From Mesotoga sp. (GTDB lineage: Bacteria > Thermotogota > Thermotogae > Petrotogales > Kosmotogaceae): a DNA stretch of 10,486 nucleotides. The notes beneath the pieces are model-generated. The model worked only from the letters and a program-made list of their open reading frames with translations, searched no databases and was not told where the DNA came from. Position numbers and translations under genes: made by a program. Location of the stretch: contig WOZY01000032.1 in the NCBI GenBank assembly GCA_011620045.1, positions 1 through 10,486 on the forward strand, in the 5' to 3' direction. This document shows, one piece after another, positions 1-7,266 of this stretch. The stretch's first letter is position 1. Each line of letters starts with the position of its first letter.

Positions 1-1002
1 GTAATCATCACTGTTTTTTCCATCTATTTGTTGGGAGAAACGATGGATAAGAGCGGTAATTCTTCGAGGTTCGTGAGAGCCGTTGAAAGACTTTTCCCTG
101 AACCAAGGGTTTCGATTGCCTTGATGCCTGCAATAATTGGTCTTCTTCCAATGCCGGGTGGGGCGATGTTTTCTGCCCCAATGGTTAAGGATCTGGCAAG
201 ATCCGATCCGACAATATCAAATGAAGACGGTCTCGTCTTTAATTACTGGTTCAGGCACTCAATGGAGTTTTTCTGGCCCCTATATCCCGCCCTGGTTATT
301 GCGTCCGGCATATCGAGAATAAGACTCAATACGCTTGTGCTCTGGTTAATGCCTATCGGGGCTGTCGCTCTGGTTGCCGGGTATCTACTGATGATTCGAA
401 AGCCGATCAAGCTCAGATACAGTCACTCCGCGATAAAGGAGTTTATGATAAGCGCCTGGCCGATTATCGCAGTTATCATACTGGTGATGCTGAATCAACC
501 GGGCTGGCTGGCCGTCCTAGGTACATCGATCATTTACTTGCTCATTAATAAGAACAAGAAAAAGGTACTGGTAGCGTCTCTCAAGTACAAGACGTTCATC
601 TTGCTTCTTACGGTCTTCTTCTACAAAAACCTGGTCGAGATCGCCGAGGTTCCCCAATCTATGGGCGCTGAGCTTATGGCATGGTCAATACCGCCTCTTA
701 CTCTAGTAGTTCTTCTGCCTTTTCTTATGGGATTCATGACCGGTGTGACTCAAGCGGGGGTGGGACTGAGTCTTCCTCTGATTCTAAGTATGGGTAACGG
801 TTACGGCACACTTTCTACAACGATTCTCGCTTACACGTTTGCTGTTGTTGGAGTGCTTCTTTCGCCGGTTCACTTGTGTCTCGTTTTGACTAGCGAATAC
901 TTCAAGGTCGAGTATTCTAGAATCATCAAGAGAATATCGGTAGTCACGCTGCTCTCGATTGCCGCTAGTGTTGTTGTCTTTGTACTCCTTAAGTCAACTT
1001 GA
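1..1002 (+). CDS. DUF401-family polytopic membrane protein (5'-truncated by window)
   Basis: This is the 3' part of a membrane protein. The reading frame is open from base 1, so the TTG at 28 is an internal codon and the true start lies upstream of the window; 333 codons are visible. Several hydrophobic segments alternate with short basic loops. Two motifs stand out: LLPMPGGAMFSAPMV (about visible residues 48-62) and, near the C-terminus, a glycine-rich GFMTGVTQAGVGLSLP stretch followed by SPVHLCLVLTSEYF. From memory these fit the DUF401 family, whose members resemble ion-transporter-superfamily permeases (GntP or CitM style, with glycine/proline-rich re-entrant loops), but the substrate is unknown. 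It lies 71 nt upstream of the polyamine transporter genes with no terminator between, so co-transcription is possible. Family assignment is moderately sure; transport function is inferred only. Confidence 0.75.
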   Translation, partial: VIITVFSIYLLGETMDKSGNSSRFVRAVERLFPEPRVSIALMPAIIGLLPMPGGAMFSAPMVKDLARSDPTISNEDGLVFNYWFRHSMEFFWPLYPALVIASGISRIRLNTLVLWLMPIGAVALVAGYLLMIRKPIKLRYSHSAIKEFMISAWPIIAVIILVMLNQPGWLAVLGTSIIYLLINKNKKKVLVASLKYKTFILLLTVFFYKNLVEIAEVPQSMGAELMAWSIPPLTLVVLLPFLMGFMTGVTQAGVGLSLPLILSMGNGYGTLSTTILAYTFAVVGVLLSPVHLCLVLTSEYFKVEYSRIIKRISVVTLLSIAASVVVFVLLKST

Positions 1003-1026
1003 ATTAACACAACTAAAGACCCGAGT

Positions 1027-1036
1027 AGTATATACT
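1027..1036 (+). promoter_or_regulatory. Possible pot operon promoter -10 region inside a palindrome
   Basis: TATACT (1031-1036) is a fair -10 hexamer, embedded in the perfect 10-bp palindrome AGTATATACT. It ends 37 nt before the preferred TTG start of potA, a reasonable leader length. No convincing -35 is found at normal spacing: TTAACA at 1004-1009 would leave a 21-nt spacer. The pot genes may instead be read from a promoter upstream of the DUF401 gene. Confidence 0.3.
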
Positions 1037-1073
1037 GTTACTTGCTCTAACGATGACTGGAGGTGAGAATGAA

Positions 1074-2201
1074 TTGAAAGAACACTCCGTTGTCCTCTCT
1101 AATGTGACGAAAATCTTCGATGACTCTTTCACTGCCGTGGACAACGTTTCTCTCAATATTGAACAGGGCGAGTTCTTCTCTCTTCTTGGTCCTTCCGGTT
1201 GCGGAAAAACGACAATCCTTCGAATGATAGCCGGATTTGAGGACCCCTCCTCCGGAAACATAACTCTTGGTGGAAAAAACATTATCGGAACGCCCCCCAA
1301 CGAAAGAGAAGTAAATACCGTTTTCCAGAATTATGCATTGTTTCCACATCTGAACGTATTCGAGAATATCGCTTTCAGCCTGAGACTAAGAAGGGAACCT
1401 GAAAATGAAATAAAGAGAAAGGTGAAGGAAATGATTGACCTTACCCGTCTTAGTGGGCATGTCGAGAAAATGCCTTCGCAACTTTCAGGAGGGCAGAAGC
1501 AACGCGTAGCAATTGCCAGAGCTCTAGTAGGAAGACCCACAGTCTTGCTGCTCGACGAACCGCTTGCAGCTCTAGATGCAAAACTCAGGCAACATATGTT
1601 GGTCGAGCTTGATACGATCCACGATGAAGTTGGGATTACTTTCATATACGTCACTCACGATCAAAGCGAAGCTATGTCGATTTCCGATCACGTGGCCGTT
1701 ATGAACGAGGGCGAAGTGATCCAGCTTGGAACTCCTTTCGAAGTTTACGAAAGTCCCGTAAACGCCTTTGTGGCCAATTTCATCGGAGAAACCAATTTCT
1801 TCACAGGAAAAGTAGATAGAGTCGAAAATGAATACTTTCTTCTGGACACGGAAAGATTTGGAAAGATCTGGTTCTACAAGGATATGGACGTAAGGGAAGG
1901 CCAGGAAATTCAAATCTCATTGAGACCTGAAAAGGTCAAGATAACTAAGGACAAACCAATCGTTCCCGAAGGTGTGAAGCTAAACGTTCTGAAGGGAGTA
2001 GTTGACGAAACTATTTATCTCGGAAGTCAAACTAAGTACACAGTAGCTGTTGGTCAATCCTACATAAAGGCATTCAAACAGCACGTCAGATATTTACTCG
2101 ACGAAGTGATTATTTCCTGGAAAGACAATGTTTATGTCTGGTGGTTCGCGGATGACAGTTATGTTTTGAGGGAGATGGGAGGTGTTGCTTTTGAAGAGTA
2201 A
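1074..2201 (+). CDS. potA: Spermidine/putrescine ABC transporter ATP-binding protein PotA
   Basis: This is the ATPase subunit of a polyamine importer; it hydrolyses ATP at the cytoplasmic face of PotB/PotC. Numbered from the TTG start (375 aa; E. coli PotA is 378): Walker A GPSGCGKT at 39-46, Q-loop glutamine at 85, ABC signature LSGGQKQR from 137, Walker B VLLLDEP at 157-163 and the switch histidine in VTHDQ at about 195. A C-terminal TOBE-like regulatory region follows, including SLRPEKVKI. I prefer TTG 1074 to the in-frame ATG at 1053, because the strong Shine-Dalgarno GGAGGTGA (1059-1066) lies inside the longer version and is 7 nt from TTG; PotA proteins also normally begin close to this point. 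It is the first gene of potABCD. Its 3' end contains the potB ribosome binding site and overlaps potB by 11 nt. Subfamily assignment rests on the neighbours, since ATPase subunits of this class look alike. Confidence 0.93.
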   Translation: MKEHSVVLSNVTKIFDDSFTAVDNVSLNIEQGEFFSLLGPSGCGKTTILRMIAGFEDPSSGNITLGGKNIIGTPPNEREVNTVFQNYALFPHLNVFENIAFSLRLRREPENEIKRKVKEMIDLTRLSGHVEKMPSQLSGGQKQRVAIARALVGRPTVLLLDEPLAALDAKLRQHMLVELDTIHDEVGITFIYVTHDQSEAMSISDHVAVMNEGEVIQLGTPFEVYESPVNAFVANFIGETNFFTGKVDRVENEYFLLDTERFGKIWFYKDMDVREGQEIQISLRPEKVKITKDKPIVPEGVKLNVLKGVVDETIYLGSQTKYTVAVGQSYIKAFKQHVRYLLDEVIISWKDNVYVWWFADDSYVLREMGGVAFEE

Positions 2202-3075
2202 GCGAGATCTCGCAGGGTTTCTCTTGTCAATGCCTGGCGTTCTGTGGTTGACGGTTTTCTTTCTCATACCCTATTTAATAATCATCCTGTACAGCTTCCT
2301 AACATCCGGAATATATGGAGGCGTAGAGCTTCCCTTCACTTTTGAGGCCTACACTAGAATGCTGGGCAACGTAGGATATTGGCAAATTCTATGGAAGACC
2401 GTCTGGATTTCTATGATCTCCACTGTTATTTGTCTTGGAATCGGCTTACCCACAGCCTATTTCATAGCCACCTCGAAAAAGAGTAACGTCTTTCTCACCC
2501 TGGTGATCGTCCCATTCTGGACAAACTTTCTGGTAAGGATATTCGGCTGGATGGTCATATTGGGAAGAAACGGCGTCATCAACTCTTTCCTGCAATTACT
2601 GGGGCTTGCTGAGCCTCTTGCTCTAATGTACACACCAGGAGCAGTAATTCTTGTGATCGTGTACATGTATCTTCCCTACATGATACTTCCTCTATATAGC
2701 GCAATCGAGAAGTTCGATTTTAGGCTTGTCGAGGCAGCAATGGATTTGGGGGCAACGAGAACTGAGGCTATCCTGAAGGTTCTTCTGCCATCAATTAAGG
2801 GAGGTATAATAGCCGGGATCATTTTGGTTTTTATTCCCGCCCTTGGATCGTACGCAATTCCAGACCTGGTTGGTGGAACGAATGGAGCAATGCTGGGTAA
2901 TTTGATTGCCAGACAGCTGACTGTGGCGAGAAACTGGCCGTCTTCTTCAGCAATTTCAATGATATTCCTTCTGATTTCAACGTTGGGACTACTCTTTTAC
3001 ATGAGAATAAACAAGGTTCAAAGCAAGAGACGGCTCACCATTCGCGAAAGCTACATGAGAGAGGAAGAGATCTGA
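2191..3075 (+). CDS. potB: Spermidine/putrescine ABC transporter permease PotB
   Basis: This is one of the two inner-membrane permease subunits of the polyamine importer. The 294-aa protein has about six hydrophobic helices. It carries the cytoplasmic EAA loop that docks on the ATPase, read here as EAAMDLGATRTEAILKVLLP with the conserved glycine. Its length and its N-terminal segment (LLSMPGVLWLTVFFLIPYL) match PotB rather than PotC. The start is taken as TTG 2191: GGAGGTG (2178-2184) sits 6 nt upstream, whereas the GTG at 2182 lies inside that site and the TTG at 2185 directly abuts it. The gene begins within potA (11-nt overlap) and ends in TGATG, sharing one base with the potC start, which points to translational coupling throughout. 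Confidence 0.93.
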   Translation: MKSKRDLAGFLLSMPGVLWLTVFFLIPYLIIILYSFLTSGIYGGVELPFTFEAYTRMLGNVGYWQILWKTVWISMISTVICLGIGLPTAYFIATSKKSNVFLTLVIVPFWTNFLVRIFGWMVILGRNGVINSFLQLLGLAEPLALMYTPGAVILVIVYMYLPYMILPLYSAIEKFDFRLVEAAMDLGATRTEAILKVLLPSIKGGIIAGIILVFIPALGSYAIPDLVGGTNGAMLGNLIARQLTVARNWPSSSAISMIFLLISTLGLLFYMRINKVQSKRRLTIRESYMREEEI

Positions 3076-3863
3076 TGGAGACCAAGAAAGTAATTGGAAA
3101 GCGGAGATTTTCTTTAACGGTTACCACTCTTACCTTCGCCTTCCTATACCTTCCCATTGTTGCCCTTGTCGTACTGTCCTTTAACAGCGCAAGACAAGGT
3201 GTTGCTTGGACAGGTTTTACTCTGAAGTGGTACTCTGAGTTATTCAGACAGGCCGATATTTGGAAAGCCTTTCTAAATACCGTCATCATTGCACTCACGT
3301 CTTCTCTGGCAGCAACAGTGATCGGAACCTTTACAGCAGTGGCTCTCTACTGGTACAAATCAAAACTGAAGGGCTATTTGGCAGTGCTGGTCTACACACC
3401 GTTGATGATTCCTGATATCTTGATGGGTGTATCGATGCTTATATTTTTCGTTGCCGTTGGTATTCCTCTGGGGCTTATCACGATTTTTATAGCGCACGTG
3501 ACTTTCTGCGTTTCCTATGTTACTGTAACAGTAATGACAAGACTCGAAGACTTTGACTATTCTATAGTAGAGGCCGCCCGAGATCTAGGTGCAAAGAGTC
3601 ATCAAGTTTTCAGAAAAGTGATCGTCCCTGTGATCATGCCTGGAATAATGGCAGGCTTCCTGCTCGGTCTTACACTGTCCATTGACGATTTTGTCATCAC
3701 CTTTTTCGTTGCCGGTCCGGGATCTACTACTTTGCCTTTGAAGATATATTCAATGATTAAGTTCGGGGTCTCCCCGATGATAAACTCGCTTTCGACTCTG
3801 CTTCTTGTTGGAACCTTATTCATCTCTTTCTTTGGAAGCAAGTTCAGAAAGTTGATCTTTTAG
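3075..3863 (+). CDS. potC: Spermidine/putrescine ABC transporter permease PotC
   Basis: This is the second permease subunit, pairing with PotB to form the translocation path. It has 262 aa, close to the usual PotC length, with about six membrane segments starting with LTFAFLYLPIVALVVLSF. The EAA loop is EAARDLGAKSHQVFRKVIVP. The following segment GFLLGLTLSIDDFVITFFVAGPG is characteristic of PotC-type subunits. The ATG at 3075 overlaps the potB stop by one base; GAGG at 3061-3064 is a modest ribosome binding site, so coupling to potB translation probably helps. The stop codon TAG (3861-3863) overlaps the potD ribosome binding site AGGAGGTG. Confidence 0.93.
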   Translation: METKKVIGKRRFSLTVTTLTFAFLYLPIVALVVLSFNSARQGVAWTGFTLKWYSELFRQADIWKAFLNTVIIALTSSLAATVIGTFTAVALYWYKSKLKGYLAVLVYTPLMIPDILMGVSMLIFFVAVGIPLGLITIFIAHVTFCVSYVTVTVMTRLEDFDYSIVEAARDLGAKSHQVFRKVIVPVIMPGIMAGFLLGLTLSIDDFVITFFVAGPGSTTLPLKIYSMIKFGVSPMINSLSTLLLVGTLFISFFGSKFRKLIF

Positions 3864-3875
3864 GAGGTGTTAATA

Positions 3876-4892
3876 TTGATCAGAAGGTTATCAATTTTTG
3901 GTATCTTACTTTTTTTTGCCGTTCTTGTATTTGGACAGGGAAATCTAATTATTTACGGCTGGTCGGACTACATCCCAGCCGAAGTTATCGAGGCCTTCTC
4001 TCAAGAGTACGGTATTAACGTGACTTACGATACCTATGATTCGAACGAGACAATGTTCGCCAAGATCAAAGCCGGAGCCCGTGGTTACGATCTTGCCATG
4101 CCTTCGGCAGATTATACGAGTATCATGATCAAGGAAGACATGTTGATCCCTATAGACAAGTCTCTGGTGCCAAATCTCGCAAACATCGACCCTGATGTTG
4201 TAGAACAAATGTACTATGATCCTGAGAATACCTACAGTATTCCCTATATGGTCGGGACAACGGGAATTGCGGTTAACGCGAATTTTGTCGAGGTCTATCC
4301 GAGATCATGGAAGATCTTCGAATTGACACAATTCCAGGGAATGATGACTCTCCTGGATGACATGAGAGAAGTTTTCGGTGCCGCTCTTAAGTACCTGGGT
4401 TATTCAGTAAACTCAACCGATCCAGATGAACTCCAGGAAGCGAAGAATCTTATTCTAAAATGGAAAGATAATATTGCCAAGTTCGATAATGAGCTTTTCG
4501 CAAAGGGAATAATTTCAGGAGAGTTCTGGGTGGTACACGGTTACGGTGAAAACATCTTCTATGAAGCCACAGAAGAAGAGCTGAAGAATATTGATTTCTT
4601 CATTCCGTGGGAAGGCAGTACAATGTGGATAGACAGTTTCGTAATTCTCAAAGGTGCTACTAACCTGGAGAATGCACATCTCTTCATAAATTACATACTC
4701 AGGCCTGACGTTGCGGCAGAGGTATCCGATTACCTTCTTCTGCCTTCTCCAAATGTGCCTGCGAGAGAATTGATCAAGGAAGAACCTGTTTATTCTGCCG
4801 AAGATCTCGAGAATACCGAACTGATCAAAGATCTTGGAGAGGATCTTCGTATTTACAACACCCTTTGGAATGAAATTAGATTCGGGTTGTAG
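3876..4892 (+). CDS. potD: Spermidine/putrescine-binding periplasmic protein PotD
   Basis: This is the extracytoplasmic binding protein that delivers polyamine to PotBC. From TTG 3876 the protein has 338 aa. A signal peptide occupies about residues 1-20 (MIRR, hydrophobic core, VFG, probable cut before Q21); there is no lipobox cysteine. Mature features match the PotD fold: YGWSDYI at 27-33, MPSADY at 75-80, DDMREVF at 161-167 and MWID at 250-253. D162, E165, W251 and D253 line up with E. coli PotD D168, E171, W255 and D257, which bind polyamine amines (E. coli numbering from memory). TTG is chosen because AGGAGGTG (3862-3869) is 6 nt upstream; the alternative GTG at 3867 lies inside that site. 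It is the last gene of the operon and is followed by a strong terminator. Spermidine versus putrescine preference cannot be read from this. Confidence 0.93.
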   Translation: MIRRLSIFGILLFFAVLVFGQGNLIIYGWSDYIPAEVIEAFSQEYGINVTYDTYDSNETMFAKIKAGARGYDLAMPSADYTSIMIKEDMLIPIDKSLVPNLANIDPDVVEQMYYDPENTYSIPYMVGTTGIAVNANFVEVYPRSWKIFELTQFQGMMTLLDDMREVFGAALKYLGYSVNSTDPDELQEAKNLILKWKDNIAKFDNELFAKGIISGEFWVVHGYGENIFYEATEEELKNIDFFIPWEGSTMWIDSFVILKGATNLENAHLFINYILRPDVAAEVSDYLLLPSPNVPARELIKEEPVYSAEDLENTELIKDLGEDLRIYNTLWNEIRFGL

Positions 4893-4934
4893 TCTTAGAC
4901 CAGAAAGCATTCACTAGAATCGTATGATCTTAGG

Positions 4935-4967
4935 CGCATCTCCATTGAGTTAGGAGATGCGTTTTTT
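4935..4967 (+). terminator. Intrinsic terminator of potABCD
   Basis: A perfect 9-bp stem, CGCATCTCC (4935-4943) with GGAGATGCG (4953-4961), encloses a 9-nt loop and is followed directly by six T residues (4962-4967). It lies 42 nt after the potD stop. The opposite strand has no T-run after the stem, so it acts in the + direction only. Confidence 0.9.
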
Positions 4968-4979
4968 GGAAGAATATAT

Positions 4980-4995
4980 ACTATCTTTAGATAGT
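4980..4995. promoter_or_regulatory. 16-bp palindrome, candidate operator for the moxR operon
   Basis: ACTATCT (4980-4986) and AGATAGT (4989-4995) are perfect 7-bp inverted arms separated by TT. The site covers where the -35 element of the predicted moxR promoter should lie (4988-4993 for a 17-nt spacer), a classic position for a dimeric repressor. The alternative reading is a weak AT-rich hairpin before the T-tract at 4999-5004, acting as a back-up terminator for pot. Confidence 0.4.
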
Positions 4996-5005
4996 TGGTT
5001 TTTTC

Positions 5006-5016
5006 TGTGCTAAACT
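5006..5016 (+). promoter_or_regulatory. Predicted extended -10 promoter of the moxR operon
   Basis: TGTGCTAAACT contains an extended -10 (TG, one base, TAAACT at 5011-5016). It ends 32 nt before the moxR ATG. No good -35 is visible, which is tolerable for an extended -10 promoter. The same TGTG-N-TA pattern precedes the cold-shock gene and the kinase-fusion gene, which raises confidence. Confidence 0.5.
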
Positions 5017-5048
5017 CAACAGACCACTGACTTTCCGAGAGGTGAGGT

Positions 5049-5999
5049 ATGATTTCCATCAAAGACTTTGGAAGCAAACTAGTGAACAACATATCCAGAG
5101 TGATAGTGGGCAAAGACCCAGTAATCGAAAGAGTCCTTGCCGTCCTGTTAAGCGGTGGCCATGTATTGATAAACGACGTTCCCGGCGTTGGCAAGACTAT
5201 GCTGGCTAGAAGTCTCGCCGTCTCGCTCGGGCTCGACTTCAACAGAATACAGTGCACTCCAGACCTCCTGCCTGGAGATGTAACCGGTTTCAACATCCTG
5301 GATCTTAAGACACATGAGTTCACTTTCAGAAAAGGTCCGATATTCACTGAGATTCTTCTTGTGGACGAAATTAACAGGACGACTCCCAGAACACAGTCCG
5401 CCCTTCTCGAAGCTATGGCCGAGAGACAGGTAACTGTAGAAGGCCGGACTCTCAAAATGGGGATTCCGTTTTTCCTTATTGCGACTCAGAACCCAGTCGA
5501 GTTCGAAGGAACGTTCCCACTCCCTGAAGCCCAACTGGACAGATTTTCTATTTCACTTGCAATGGGTTATCCCGGCGAACAGAGTGAGAAGGGACTGCTC
5601 AAGGGAATCTCGTCAGAACACCCTATAACTGCCTTGAAACCTGTCTCAAGTAGGGAGGAACTGATTGATGTTATGAAGCAGACAAAAGAGATACTAGTTG
5701 AGGACTCTCTACTTGGGTACATTGTTTCCATTGTTAATGAGACGAGAAAGCACCGAGAGGTTCAGTTGGGTGCGAGTCCAAGGGGATCAATAGCCTTGAT
5801 GGAAACAGCGAGAGCCCTCGCAGGTCTGAGGGGGAGGAGCTTCGCAATCCCCGACGATGTCAAAGAAGTAGCGCCGGATGTTCTCTCTCACAGGGTTATT
5901 ATTAGGCCGGAGGCTAGACTAATGCGAAGAACGAATAGAGATATCGTTATGGATATAGTGCAGTCTATTCCAATCCCTTTAGAATATGAAAAGGCTTGA
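5049..5999 (+). CDS. MoxR-family AAA+ ATPase
   Basis: This is a cytoplasmic AAA+ ATPase of the MoxR type; the family is thought to act as chaperones that mature or insert partner complexes, often together with DUF58 and VWA proteins. In 316 aa, the typical length, the order is Walker A VPGVGKTMLA at 44-53, Walker B LLVDEINR at 103-110 followed by the family-typical TPRTQSALLEAMAERQVT, sensor-1 region ATQNPVEFEGTFPLPEAQLDRF starting at 145 with arginine-finger candidate R165, and sensor-2 ASPRGS with R245 before the helical lid. All catalytic residues appear intact. The ATG at 5049 is preceded by GAGGTG (5039-5044). It is the first gene of a three-gene operon after the pot terminator and overlaps the DUF58 gene by 14 nt. 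Its client is unknown. Confidence 0.95.
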   Translation: MISIKDFGSKLVNNISRVIVGKDPVIERVLAVLLSGGHVLINDVPGVGKTMLARSLAVSLGLDFNRIQCTPDLLPGDVTGFNILDLKTHEFTFRKGPIFTEILLVDEINRTTPRTQSALLEAMAERQVTVEGRTLKMGIPFFLIATQNPVEFEGTFPLPEAQLDRFSISLAMGYPGEQSEKGLLKGISSEHPITALKPVSSREELIDVMKQTKEILVEDSLLGYIVSIVNETRKHREVQLGASPRGSIALMETARALAGLRGRSFAIPDDVKEVAPDVLSHRVIIRPEARLMRRTNRDIVMDIVQSIPIPLEYEKA

Positions 6000-7266
6000 A
6001 CTTGAGGAAATCAAGTCCAAAAAAAGACCGCTAATAGTTGCAACGGTCGCTTCAGTTTGCTGGTCACTGCTCTCTTTCAATGCTTACTCAGTAACATTCG
6101 TACTGTTCTCTGCGATTGTTTGGCTTTATTACTATTTGTCTAGAACGACTCTCAAAACACTTACTATAACTCGTTCTATTGACAGAGAAAGGCTTTTCTC
6201 GGGTGAGACTCTCACCCTAAAATACTCTGTCGAAGGAAGCCATTTCATTTCACTGAGCACAACTCTCTTCCCGGTAATTAGGGGCGATAGAGAATACTTC
6301 GTACCGAAAGAAAGCTCATTCGTCTTGTCCTCAAACGGGAACAGAGAAGTTGAGACTAAAGTGACTTTCAGGAGACGCGGAAAGAAAGATTTGTCCGGGC
6401 TTTTTCTTACTTCAAAGGATCCTCTGAGATTCTTCTCACACACCGCCAAATACTCTGCCCCGGAATCCGTACTTGTGCTCCCAAAGGTTATGAATATCGA
6501 TTACTTTCCTCTAAGACTCAGGGAGCTGCTACCCGGTAGCCGTAGCGATTTTGAGCTGATGGAGGATCCCGTAGATTTTAGAGGCATAAAGGAGTATGAA
6601 AGGGAACCTCTTAACCGGATTCACTGGAATGCCTCGGCAAAGCTTGGTAAGCTTATGATAAAAGAGTTCGGATACACTGCTGTCAGTGACACCATCCTCT
6701 ACCTCGACTTGAATCTTTCAAGAGAGATTTTCGCTCGCGACGTTTGGGAGAAGATCAGGATCGACTATGAAGAGATCGCCGTACAGCTTTCCCTTAGCTT
6801 GGTCAGGTTCACATATGGATCAGGAGGTAGAATCGCCTTGGTGATTGTTGGTGATGAGGTTATCAGGTTGAGTGGCCTGGGTAGGGACTGGACTGACTTT
6901 GCCGAAGTGCTGGCCGACACTAGAGGCAGCGATCAGGGTCCACAGCTCTCCGAGATAATAGAAGAAGATTTTGAACGATTCGACCCGGCAACAACGGTTG
7001 TGATTATTTCTATGTATCTCGGAGAGGATATTCTTCCCCAGCTCCTAAGGGCGAAATCTCATTCCAGCAGGGTCGTAGTAATAATTATTCCTTTCAGCCC
7101 TAGAGAACCCTGGACAAAGCGAACCGTTTCTTATCAGATGCTTCCAAGAACAATCGAGGGATTGAAAAGACGAGCCGCTCTTCTTGAAGAGGAGCAGATA
7201 GTTGTCAGAGTTGTCGGCGATAACCAGTCGATCCAGGAGGTGCTTGTCGATCTTGAGAATCGATAA
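5986..7266 (+). CDS. DUF58 domain-containing membrane protein
   Basis: This protein of 426 aa begins with a short basic cytoplasmic tail and two closely spaced hydrophobic segments (about 16-32 and 36-50). A beta-rich stretch follows and then the DUF58 core. The diagnostic motif runs from DPVDFRGIKEYEREPLNRIHWNASAK at 194-219 into GKLMIKEF at 221-228, matching the family pattern of an R-x-Y, D/N-x-x-R-x-I-x-W and A-R/K-x-G-x-L order. The C-terminal half resembles the divergent VWA-like fold assigned to DUF58, with hydrophobic strands such as DTILYLDLNLS and RIALVIVGDEV. DUF58 proteins are regularly encoded next to MoxR ATPases and are presumed partners or clients. The ATG at 5986 lies inside moxR (14-nt overlap), so translation is probably coupled. 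The next gene also starts inside this one. The biochemical role is unknown. Confidence 0.92.
   Translation: MKRLELEEIKSKKRPLIVATVASVCWSLLSFNAYSVTFVLFSAIVWLYYYLSRTTLKTLTITRSIDRERLFSGETLTLKYSVEGSHFISLSTTLFPVIRGDREYFVPKESSFVLSSNGNREVETKVTFRRRGKKDLSGLFLTSKDPLRFFSHTAKYSAPESVLVLPKVMNIDYFPLRLRELLPGSRSDFELMEDPVDFRGIKEYEREPLNRIHWNASAKLGKLMIKEFGYTAVSDTILYLDLNLSREIFARDVWEKIRIDYEEIAVQLSLSLVRFTYGSGGRIALVIVGDEVIRLSGLGRDWTDFAEVLADTRGSDQGPQLSEIIEEDFERFDPATTVVIISMYLGEDILPQLLRAKSHSSRVVVIIIPFSPREPWTKRTVSYQMLPRTIEGLKRRAALLEEEQIVVRVVGDNQSIQEVLVDLENR

Noticed and set aside
4515..4910. 131-codon antisense open frame over the end of potD
   Set aside because: It is fully contained in the conserved potD coding region, has no ribosome binding site of note and no recognisable domain.
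4975..4982. TATATACT as the moxR -10
   Set aside because: Its -35 would fall inside the terminator stem (GAGATG at 4954-4959), a poor match; the extended -10 at 5008-5016 has better context and spacing to the ATG.
4895..5455. 186-codon antisense open frame opposite the pot terminator and moxR 5' half
   Set aside because: It lies opposite a clear moxR gene with all AAA+ motifs, crosses a terminator and a promoter region, and its translation resembles no family; it is a shadow of biased codon use.
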